Assembly: GCA_014378715.1 (NCBI GenBank) | Contig: JACMNE010000070.1 | Location: forward strand, 1-64,000 | Length of the DNA stretch: 64,000 bases | Direction of reading: 5' to 3' | DNA from: Microbacteriaceae bacterium | GTDB taxonomy: Bacteria > Actinomycetota > Actinomycetes > Actinomycetales > Microbacteriaceae | Shown here: positions 38,669-47,600 of the stretch, piece by piece | Numbering within the stretch: position 1 is the first letter of the stretch | Layout: each line of letters opens with the position of its first letter | Position numbers and translations under genes: made by a program | The notes under the pieces: generated by a model | The model's database searches: none | What the model was told of the DNA's origin: nothing | What the model saw: the letters and a program-made list of their open reading frames with translations, nothing else

Positions 38669-39928
38669 TCAGCTGACGATGAGGAACTGTTCGCCGAGGT
38701 CGATGCGGGTGCCGCGGACGATCGTGTAGCGCTTGCCCGCGTCGCACCGGTACGGCTCGTGATGCGGCTCCCGCACGAAGGAGCCATTGCCGGAGTGCCG
38801 GTCGCGCACCCACATGACCCCCGACTGCTGGCCGAATTCGAGGTGGGTCTTCGACACCGACCTGGTGCGATCGTGCACCTTCACCAGGTGGTCGAAATGC
38901 TCGGACGGCTCGGCGGTGGGGTTGCGGCCGATCAAGCCGCTGCCGGAGATGGTCACCGTCTCTCCGGTGCTGAACTGCAGCACGAAACGCTCGCTGCCGC
39001 CGCGGGAGGTGATGCGTGTGGCCTCGACATCATCGAAGTCGTGTTCGTCCCGGGGCGTTGGCGCAGGGGCAGGGGCTGGGGCCGCATCGTCGAGCACGGG
39101 GGTCTCGAGGAAGCCGGGCAGCGGCAGCCGTGGAGGCGCGGCGACGAGCGCTGCAGCAGGCAACGCGGCAGCCGGCAACGCGGTGGCCGGCAGCGCGGTG
39201 GCCGGCAACGCGCTGGCAGGCAGCGCGGTGGCCGGAGGGTCGACGGGCCCGGAGAAGGCGAGGGGCGGGTCGACCGGCCCGGCAGCGGATGTCGGCGGGG
39301 CCGACGGCATCGGGCCTCCCGGAACCACCGGCACGATCACGTTCGTGTCGCGGGAGCTCGCGAATGCCGCGCTGACCGCACTGGACACGTGTCCGCACTC
39401 GCCGCAGAAGATGTCATGGGCCGGCATGTCCGCGCCGCACTGGCCGCAGACACCGGCCGCCTCCTCCCGCGGGGGTGCGGGGAGTTCGACGCGGGTGACG
39501 GCGGCGGAGGGTCCGATGTCAGACGCCTCACGGGGCGCGGGCGGGCGAGGCACTCGCCCCATCGCGGAGAGGTCTGCGGCCCCGGACACGGGTGCGGGTG
39601 CGGTGACGGAGACGGGTTCGACAAAAAAAGGCTCAGCAGAAACAGGCTCAGCAGAAACAGGCTCAGCAGGAACAAGCTCAGCAGGAACAAGGGCAACAGA
39701 GACGGGCCTGGCAGAGACTGGCTCAGGTGTGGCAGGCGCAGCAGAGGCTGGCTCAGGCGTCACAGGCGTAGAAGGGACAGGAGGAGACGCGAGATGCGCA
39801 GCCGGAGCCGCCAGCATCGCACGCCCGCGCCGTCCGGTGCCGCGACCGGCCGACACCACGGGCGCTCCGCACTCGCCGCAGAACATGGCACCGCTCGGCA
39901 GGTCGCTGCCGCACTTCGAACAGGTCAT
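38669..39928 (-). CDS. FHA-domain protein with two zinc ribbons and repetitive linkers
   Basis: CSKCGSDLPSGAMFCGECG and CGQCGADMPAHDIFCGECG; C-terminal GSGLIGRNPTAEPSEHFDHLVKVHDRTRSVSKTHLEF...RDRHSGNGSFV (FHA). Confidence 0.9.
   Translation of the reverse strand: MTCSKCGSDLPSGAMFCGECGAPVVSAGRGTGRRGRAMLAAPAAHLASPPVPSTPVTPEPASAAPATPEPVSARPVSVALVPAELVPAEPVSAEPVSAEPFFVEPVSVTAPAPVSGAADLSAMGRVPRPPAPREASDIGPSAAVTRVELPAPPREEAAGVCGQCGADMPAHDIFCGECGHVSSAVSAAFASSRDTNVIVPVVPGGPMPSAPPTSAAGPVDPPLAFSGPVDPPATALPASALPATALPATALPAAALPAAALVAAPPRLPLPGFLETPVLDDAAPAPAPAPTPRDEHDFDDVEATRITSRGGSERFVLQFSTGETVTISGSGLIGRNPTAEPSEHFDHLVKVHDRTRSVSKTHLEFGQQSGVMWVRDRHSGNGSFVREPHHEPYRCDAGKRYTIVRGTRIDLGEQFLIVS
39151..39236. 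repeat. 15-bp-period degenerate tandem repeat in the FHA gene (ALPAT/ALPAA linker)
   Basis: caacgcggcagccgg / caacgcggtggccgg / cagcgcggtggccgg / caacgcgctggcagg / cagcgcggtggccgg. Confidence 0.8.
39630..39700. repeat. 15-bp-period tandem repeat in the FHA gene (EPVSA linker), next to a 7-nt homopolymer
   Basis: Repeating ggctcagcagaaaca / ggctcagcaggaaca units immediately after A7 at 39623-39629. Confidence 0.8.
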
Positions 39929-42234
39929 CGGGATCGCCCCGGTGCCGCGAACGCCCGCGCGGGCCGCAGGGATCGCAGCGACACCCGTCCACGCCAGCGC
40001 TCGCGTCGGGTCAGGGCGCGGTCGAGCCGCAGCCGGTACTCGTCCACCGCGTTCCAGGCACGATCGGCCTCCGCCGCGGTGGGGCCCGCGGGGGCGAAGG
40101 CGGCACGGTCGGTCGCCGCGGCGAGCAGGAGCGGCTGGGCGCCGCCGACCGCCGAGGCGAACTCGGACCTCGTCGCCGAGGGGGGTGAGCTCACGCCGTG
40201 GTCGAGGGCGACGTCCGTGAACTCGCGCCAGGCACCGTCGATCCGTCCCCGGGTCGACGCGGCGGTGCGGCGCAGCCCCCGTCGGCGCAGCTTGGCGGCG
40301 ATGACGAGCAGGAACGGCAGCAGCACCAGGGCGACGGTTGCCCCGGCGACGCCCACGACGGTCGCGGCGAGCAACCAGGCCGCCGCGGCGCTGTCGTCGG
40401 ACGGCAGGTCGTCCCTCGCGAGATCGCGCGCGTCGGCCGGGACCTGTGGCTCGGCCTCCTCAGGCGGCGGCGGCGTCGCGGCCTGGGGCCGGGCGGCGGC
40501 CGTCGGCGTCTCGACCTCGGGCTCCGGAACCGCGCCAGGCGGCGGCGTCGGGTCCATCGCGACCCAGCCGAGCCCCACTGTGTTGACCTCGATCCACGCC
40601 GAGATGTCGGCCCCGGTGACGACCGTGGCCGCACCGGGCGTCACCTCGGGGGTGAAGCCCATCACCACCCGCGAGGGGAACCCCAGCTCGCGTGCCATGA
40701 TCGCGGCGGCGACAGCGTACTGCTCTCCATCCCCGATCATCTGAGCGGATGTCAGCAGCTCGGTGATCCGGTTGGCCGAATGCCCCGACCGGCTTGCCGG
40801 CTCGTCGTCCGAGGTGCCGTGGCTCACATACCCGTCCGCGCGCAATCCCGCGATCGCGGCCTGGAGCCGCGCGCCCGCTGATCCCGCGGAAGCGCTGCCC
40901 CGCACCCAGCCGTCGAGGCGCACGGCGACGCCGTCCGGCACCATCTCGGAGGCGGGCGCGGACGCCGGCACGAGGGAGGCGAGCTCGGCGGCGGTGGGGT
41001 CGCGGGGGATCACCGCGTCGAGCACGTAGCGGTCGCTCGGGGAGATCCCGGCGAGGTTCGCCGCGGTGCCGGACCCGGTGTCGTAATAGAAGTCGCCGCG
41101 CAGCGCTGCCGAGTCCGGACCGTCGAACTCGATGCCCGCGAGCGCGCCGACCGTGGGAACCCAGACGCCGGAGTAGTCCCCCACCGTGACGGACACCGAC
41201 GCTGCGGTGCCGTCGACCGCCGACTGGTCGACGCGGGTCGGAACGAGGGTGAAGGAGCCCGAAGTCGAGCCAGGGCGGGCGTCGGCCGCGTCGATCGAAT
41301 GGGCGCCGACCGAGTAGACCGTGCCGTCGTAGGAGTCGAGGGTCGCGATGCGGATCCGTGCGCCGTCCGGGAGTCCTTCGAGAGTCAGCATGGTTCCATT
41401 CTCCCGCGGATCCTGGTGGTAACGCCGGAATCCGCTCAGTGGGCTGGTGTAGTCACGGCTGTCGAAGCGTTGCTCGACCGACGACCTGAGCACCTCGCGG
41501 GGTGCGGTCGGAGCGGCCGTCGCGCCGAACGCCACCGCCGACGCTGCGGCGATCGCGAGCACGGTCGCCGTGCCGAGCGTGCTGCGCACCGCACGACGGC
41601 GACGGTCTGCCCGGCTGACCGCGAGGGTCCCCACATCCGCTGCACGCAGGGAATTCCGCCGCTCGGCTCCGGACATGGCCACCCAGGCGAGCAGCACGAC
41701 GAGGAGGGCGATCGCCGACGCAGCCGGATGGAAGCCGGCGGTCGATCCCAGCCAGGCCCCCACGAGAAAGAGGGCGACAGGCGGCAGGACCGCGAGCTCC
41801 GCGCGGCGCGACCGCAGCGCGATGCCGAGCGACAGGCTGACCGTCGCCAGCACGAGGATGAACGCCGGGACCAGCAGCGCCTCGAACGCACCGACGGGCA
41901 GCGAGATGGTGACCAGCTGCTTCCAGCCCGTCACCGCCGCGACCACGAGGTCGAGCTCGCCGGCCGGGGTGGGCAGGACCCCGAGCGCGGCGCGTCCAGG
42001 CACAGCCAGGGGCACCCCGAGCAGCAGGAACGCCGTCACCAGCGAGAGGGCGACCGTGTGGGCGCGCCAGCGGTACACGGCACCGCAGATAGCCAGCACT
42101 GTCGCGACGGTCGTCGCCCCCACCACCATCACGACGAACGCGAGCGACTCGTAGACCGGCCAGAGGGCGCTCGCCGCGACAGCCACACTGGCCCACACGA
42201 AGAGGGTGTGACTGACCGAGCTGCGGACACTCAT
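39925..42234 (-). CDS. Membrane transglutaminase-like (TgpA-like) protein
   Basis: Multiple TM helices, then GDGEQYAVAAAIMARELGFPSRVVMGFTPEV...WIEVNTVGLGWVAMDPTPPPG, then a further TM and cytoplasmic tail. Confidence 0.88.
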   Translation of the reverse strand: MSVRSSVSHTLFVWASVAVAASALWPVYESLAFVVMVVGATTVATVLAICGAVYRWRAHTVALSLVTAFLLLGVPLAVPGRAALGVLPTPAGELDLVVAAVTGWKQLVTISLPVGAFEALLVPAFILVLATVSLSLGIALRSRRAELAVLPPVALFLVGAWLGSTAGFHPAASAIALLVVLLAWVAMSGAERRNSLRAADVGTLAVSRADRRRRAVRSTLGTATVLAIAAASAVAFGATAAPTAPREVLRSSVEQRFDSRDYTSPLSGFRRYHQDPRENGTMLTLEGLPDGARIRIATLDSYDGTVYSVGAHSIDAADARPGSTSGSFTLVPTRVDQSAVDGTAASVSVTVGDYSGVWVPTVGALAGIEFDGPDSAALRGDFYYDTGSGTAANLAGISPSDRYVLDAVIPRDPTAAELASLVPASAPASEMVPDGVAVRLDGWVRGSASAGSAGARLQAAIAGLRADGYVSHGTSDDEPASRSGHSANRITELLTSAQMIGDGEQYAVAAAIMARELGFPSRVVMGFTPEVTPGAATVVTGADISAWIEVNTVGLGWVAMDPTPPPGAVPEPEVETPTAAARPQAATPPPPEEAEPQVPADARDLARDDLPSDDSAAAAWLLAATVVGVAGATVALVLLPFLLVIAAKLRRRGLRRTAASTRGRIDGAWREFTDVALDHGVSSPPSATRSEFASAVGGAQPLLLAAATDRAAFAPAGPTAAEADRAWNAVDEYRLRLDRALTRRERWRGRVSLRSLRPARAFAAPGRSR

Positions 42235-43607
42235 CGACCCGCCAACCGCACCAGCGACCGCCGGAGGTCATCGAGGTAACCGATAGTGAGCACACCGAGC
42301 CCGTCGATCCTGCGCAGGCCGGGTGCCGACTCGGCATCGCAGACGACCGCGACGACCTCCACCCCGGCGAGGAAGTAAGCGGATGCCGTGCGCAGCTCGC
42401 GCGCGGACGGAGCGGATCCGCAGACCAGATAGGCGACCGACACGTCGCCGACCCGGTCGGCGACGACCCTGGCGACGTCCCCGACCGGCAGCGAGGACTC
42501 GTCCCGGTCGACAGCGGTGAGCTCGTCGAGCAGCCGTCCCCGGGAGAGGGAGTCGAGGTGGCGAACATCGAGGAGCTTTCGCCCCGCGAATGGCGGGGTC
42601 GACCGCCCGACCACGACCGCCAGGTCCCGCTCGCTGCGCAGGGCCATGATGCCGAGCGATCCCGCCGCGCTCACGGCGAGCTCGAACTCCGCGTCATCGG
42701 CGTAGTCGGAGGCCGCGAGGCTCAGCGCGACGACGAGCCTGCTGCGTCGTGACTCCTCGAACTGGCGCACCATCGGGGTGCCGGCCTTCGCCGTGCTCTT
42801 CCAGTGGATGTTGCGCCGCTCGTCACCCGGGACGTACTCGCGCAGCGCGTGGAACGAGACGTCGCTGCTGGTCAGCACTGTGGATGCCGCGCCGTCGAGG
42901 TCGCGGATGAAGCCGGTACTCGTGTTCGGCAGGGTGACCGTCTGCGGGTGGACGAAGACGCGCGTGGTGCCGGACCACCCGATCTCGCGGCGGACCACCC
43001 CGATCGGGTCGCTGAGCACCGAGCGGAGCGGCCCGATGTCGACCACCCCCCTCCCACCGGTGTCGATCGGGAACTCGTGGCTGTACGTGGCGCGCCCGGC
43101 GAGTGCGGGCAACGCGATGTCCAACACGCTGCGGCCCATGGGGAGTTCGACGCGGGACCCGAACGTGCGCCGGCGAGACGGGTTGCGCACCTCGAGGTGG
43201 CCGCTGCCGGGCTGGCCGACCACCAGGCGCTCGTGTCCGATCCGCAGCTCGGCGGCGAGCGATCCGCGGGCCACCAGCGATCCCAGCGCGATGAGCAGGA
43301 TGACCACACTGGCGAATGCGGCGACCACGAGTTCGACCCAGCCGAACCGGTAGCCGACGGCGAAACCGGTGACAGCGACGGCCAGCAACGACCAGCCGAG
43401 GGGGGTGACAACGGATGACGCAGTCCGAGCCATCGAGGACAGTGCCCGCCCGACGATCTCCGCCGCGCGCACGGCGGCGACGACGGCGTCGGCGAACATC
43501 CCGGTGCGGTCGCTGACCACCCGGGTTCGCGCGGTACCCGGTCCAGCGGTCGCCGATCGGGGGTGGACCGTGTGCGAGCGGGAGGCTGCGCCGGTCCCGG
43601 TACTCAC
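42231..43607 (-). CDS. DUF58 domain membrane protein
   Basis: LREYVPGDERRNIHWKSTAKAGTPMVRQFEESRRSRLVVALSL DUF58 core. GTG start overlaps the MoxR stop. Confidence 0.9.
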   Translation of the reverse strand: MSTGTGAASRSHTVHPRSATAGPGTARTRVVSDRTGMFADAVVAAVRAAEIVGRALSSMARTASSVVTPLGWSLLAVAVTGFAVGYRFGWVELVVAAFASVVILLIALGSLVARGSLAAELRIGHERLVVGQPGSGHLEVRNPSRRRTFGSRVELPMGRSVLDIALPALAGRATYSHEFPIDTGGRGVVDIGPLRSVLSDPIGVVRREIGWSGTTRVFVHPQTVTLPNTSTGFIRDLDGAASTVLTSSDVSFHALREYVPGDERRNIHWKSTAKAGTPMVRQFEESRRSRLVVALSLAASDYADDAEFELAVSAAGSLGIMALRSERDLAVVVGRSTPPFAGRKLLDVRHLDSLSRGRLLDELTAVDRDESSLPVGDVARVVADRVGDVSVAYLVCGSAPSARELRTASAYFLAGVEVVAVVCDAESAPGLRRIDGLGVLTIGYLDDLRRSLVRLAGR

Positions 43608-44575
43608 CCGCCCTGCCGGTCGTTGGGCGGCGGGGTCTCCATCAGGAGCTGGCTGATGATGCTCGAGGCGGTGACACCGTCGAACTCGGCCTCCGCGTCC
43701 AGGATCAACCGGTGCGAGAGCACGGGCTCGGCGAGCTGTTTCACGTCGTCCGGGATGACGTAGTGCCGGCCGGCGGCAGCGGCGAGGGTCTTCGCCGCGC
43801 GGATCAGGGCGAGTGCTCCGCGCACGGAGACCCCGAGGCGCACCTCGGTGGCCGACCGGCTGGCGTCGACCAGGCGCGACACGTAGTCGTTGATGGTGTG
43901 GTCGACATAGACAGAGCGCGCCAGGGCCGCCATCTCTACGACCGTCTCCGCGCTGAGCACGGGCGGGATCGTCCTCTGGTGGGCACGTTCCGAGGATCCC
44001 TCGAGGATGCGGATGGTCGAGGCGTGGTCGGGGTACCCGATCGACGCCTTCATCAGGAACCGGTCGAGCTGGGCCTCCGGCAGCCGGTAGGTGCCGGCCT
44101 GCTCGATCGGGTTCTGGGTGGCGATGACCATGAACGGGGAGCCGACGGCATGCGTGATGCCGTCGACGGTCACATGGTTCTCCTCCATGACCTCGAGCAG
44201 CGCGGACTGGGTCTTCGGGCTCGCCCGATTGATCTCGTCGGCGAGGACGATCTGCGCGAAGACGGGCCCGCGGTGGAAGTCGAACCGGCCGGAGCGCTGG
44301 TCGTAGACCGTCACCCCGGTGATGTCGCCCGGGAGGAGATCGGGGGTGAACTGGATCCGGCTGCTCTCCCCGGCGACGCTCTGGGCGATCGCGCGGGCCA
44401 GGGACGTCTTGCCGGTGCCCGGCACGTCCTCGAGGAGCAGATGACCCTCCGACAGCAGTGCGACGAAGGCGAGGCGCACCACGAACGTCTTGCCGAGGAC
44501 CACCTCGTCGCCCCCGGCGACGAGACGGTCGAAGGTCGCGGCGAACCACTCGGCGTGCTCGGGGGTCATCGTCAT
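43604..44575 (-). CDS. MoxR-family AAA+ ATPase
   Basis: GHLLLEDVPGTGKTSLARAIAQSV...RIQFTPDLLPGDITGVTVYDQ...GPVFAQIVLADEINRASPKTQSALLEVMEE...IATQNPIEQAGTYRLPEAQLDRFLM. Confidence 0.95.
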   Translation of the reverse strand: MTMTPEHAEWFAATFDRLVAGGDEVVLGKTFVVRLAFVALLSEGHLLLEDVPGTGKTSLARAIAQSVAGESSRIQFTPDLLPGDITGVTVYDQRSGRFDFHRGPVFAQIVLADEINRASPKTQSALLEVMEENHVTVDGITHAVGSPFMVIATQNPIEQAGTYRLPEAQLDRFLMKASIGYPDHASTIRILEGSSERAHQRTIPPVLSAETVVEMAALARSVYVDHTINDYVSRLVDASRSATEVRLGVSVRGALALIRAAKTLAAAAGRHYVIPDDVKQLAEPVLSHRLILDAEAEFDGVTASSIISQLLMETPPPNDRQGG

Positions 44576-44657
44576 CGTGGGGTCCGTTCGGCTTGCGGGT
44601 GAGGGGGCGTGCGCGGGTCGTGAGCGAGCGTGCGCGGGCGCTGCTCGACGGATCGGA

Positions 44658-47600
44658 TCATCCCGACCCGCCGCAGGTGAGTTCGGCATAGCCGTCGTCG
44701 GCGTAGGACTCATCGGATCCGAAGGTCACCACCGTACTGAGCCGTGCCTGCGTCTGCCCGGTGCCAACCGCGGCGGGGGCGGGCGCGACGGCGTTCTCGC
44801 TGAAGTCCGACCATCCGCTCGCGATGCCTCCGTCATGGAAGGAGTAGCGCAGGAAGACCGACGGGGACCCGGCATTCGCGGGCGCACGGGAGACGGGGAC
44901 CTCCCCCGGCAGGCAGGAGACGATCGTGCCCCTGGTGTCGACTGGGCGGAGGTCACCCCCCGCCGACGACGTGCCGCAAAGCTCCTGGCTGTCGTCCCGG
45001 CAGGCGCGGTAGGCCACGGAGACGACCGTGCCGTAGACCGCCGAGTCCTGTGCCGAGGTGATCCACGCCCGGTCGGAAACCCGGGTCCATCCGCCGTCGC
45101 CGAGGCGCGCCTCGAAGTGGTCGACGATCCCGGTGGCGCCCAGCGCCCCGGCCCGCAGGTCGAACCGCCCGTCGCGCACCTCGACCGTGGTCGTACCGGT
45201 GGCCGGGCCGGGGACGGTCTTCGACTCGATCGCGCCGGATGCCGTAGGGGTGCAGAACATTCCGTTGTCGGAATATACGACGTACCGGTAGTCCGTCCCA
45301 TCGGTGGCCGTGGTGTCCGTCCAGCCGGAGTCCACGGACGCGGCCCCCGCCCCGACACCGGGCGCCATCGCGCCGCTCGTGCACGAGGTCGGCAGGCCGA
45401 CCCCCGCATCGAAGCGGCCGACGGAGTAGACCACGTCGCCATTACCGCCGGTGTCGCTCGCCCCCCACGAGACGCGGATGTCGCCACCGGTGCCGCTCCT
45501 CGACGGCTGCACCCCTCCGGCGACCTGCCCAGGAGGCCCGATGGCGGTGACCGGCGCCGACCGTGTACTGCGCCAGTCCGTCGGCCCGGTCACCGAGCTG
45601 CCATTCGTCGCGGAGACGGTCGCGGTGTACTGCGCACCCGCCACCAGGGCACCACGCGCCGTCGTCTCGATCGAGGTGGTGCCGGAGCGCACCGTGGTCT
45701 CCGAATCGACGCCGGGGCCGAGGATCCGCACGGTGTATCCGGCGATGGGGCTGCCTCGGCGCGGGTCCGCCACGGCGTCCCAGCGCACGGCCAGCGTCGG
45801 CACTCCGGGGTTCGCCCCTGTTGCCGTCGCGACGACGGACGCCGGCGCGTCCGGCAGGAAGTCGGCGCCGATCGGGGTGCTCGGTGCTCCGGTCGGCGAG
45901 GCCCCGATCGCGTTGGTCGCGATGGCGCTGAACGCGTAGTCGAGCCCCGGTTCGAGGTCGGTCAGGGTGCACCGAAGTTTCGTGCCGCAGTCCGCCCGGT
46001 AGGCCCCGTGGCTGGAGCTCACCACGGTGTACCCGGTGATCGGGGCATTGTTGGCCCGGGGTGCGGTCAGGCGCAGGGTGACGACGCCGTCCTCGTAGGC
46101 TCCGGCCGCGCGGGTCGGGGCGTCTGGGGCGTCCGGTACGTCCTGGACCGAGATCCGCACGGTCCCCCAGACGTTCCTGGTGGGGTCTCGGGTGGCGTCC
46201 GCCACCTGATATTGCAGGGTCGTGTCGAGGGCGGCGGCCGTGGCGGAGACCGTCACCGTGAGCCGGGACCGGTCGGCGGTGGGGGTGATGGCCACGCCAT
46301 CGGGGACGGACGCCGCGTCGAGACCGCGGATCGCGATCACGGTGAGCGGCGTCGCGGGGAAGGGGTTCGTCGCGGTGTCGTTGGCGAGCACGTCAACCAC
46401 GGTCGACCTGCCCCGGGGGGCCACGATCTCGTCAGCGGCCGGGCGGGCGAGCGGGCGCGTGGAGCCGACCACCTCGAGGTCGATGCGCCCGGGCTGGCCG
46501 GTGCCGGTCCTGTCGTCCACCCCGAGTGTGATGCTCGTGGCCGTCCCGGCGGTCGCGTCCTCGTCGGCACCGATCACCAGCGTCGACCCGGTGATCGTGT
46601 AGTCGAACCCCGCTGGAGGCGCGGCCCTTGCCGACCACCTGAGCTCTCCGAGGTCGTCCGGGTAGGGGTAGGTCGTGAGGCGGAGCAGGTCGATGGTCTT
46701 CTCCTCCCCCGGCTCGAACGTGATCGCCGCGCCCTGGAAGACCGGCGGTTGGTTCTCCCGGGGCGTCACCGTGATGGCGAGCACGAGCGTGGCCCGGTTG
46801 CCATCCGGATCGTCGGCCGTGCCCGCATCCGTCACCTCGAACGAGATCGAGGCGGGCCCGAAGTAGCCGGCCTCCGAGGTGAATCGGAGGGTCTGCGAGT
46901 CGATGACGAGGCTGTCTCCGTTAGCGCGGGTGGCGACGACCGATGCGGAGTCGACCAGCCGCACGTCCGCCCCGGCTGCCGCGATCACATACTCGGTGAG
47001 GTCGATAGACAGCGTCGACTCGCTGGCGACCGTCAGCGCGGGGGCGGTCGGGTCGAGCTGCGGAAGCGCGTCGTCCCGGCCGGGCACCCAGATGAAACCA
47101 TAGGAGCGGATGCTGGGGTCGTCGGGGTTGGCCACGGAGAACGGCACGATCCGGCGCGTGTCGGCTACATCGACGGCGATCCGGCCGCTGCGGGTGACGC
47201 TTGCGCCGTCGAACCCGGCGAGCACCCCGAGCCGCAGGGAGGACACGTCGCCATCAGGGAATGTGACGTTGCGCAGGACGTCGACGGTGACGGTGTCCCG
47301 GTCGAGGATGTCGGAGAGGGTGAGGACCGTGTCGCGGATCACGGGGTAAGCGGGGGGCGCGTCGGGGTCGACGATCACCGTGATGAAGTTCGAGCCCGAC
47401 CCACCCGCCCCGTTGTCGATGGAATAGACCACCCCGTACCGGCCGGGCGCGGCCGGTGGGGTCACGAATACCCGGTCGCCGTCGATGACGGCGGTGATGC
47501 CGTCGGAGTTCGGTTCGACGGACGAGATCGTCAGCGTGCGCCCGTCCGGATCCGAGTCATTGGCCAGCGGCGCGACGGAGGCCGTCCTCCCCGGGGCGAT

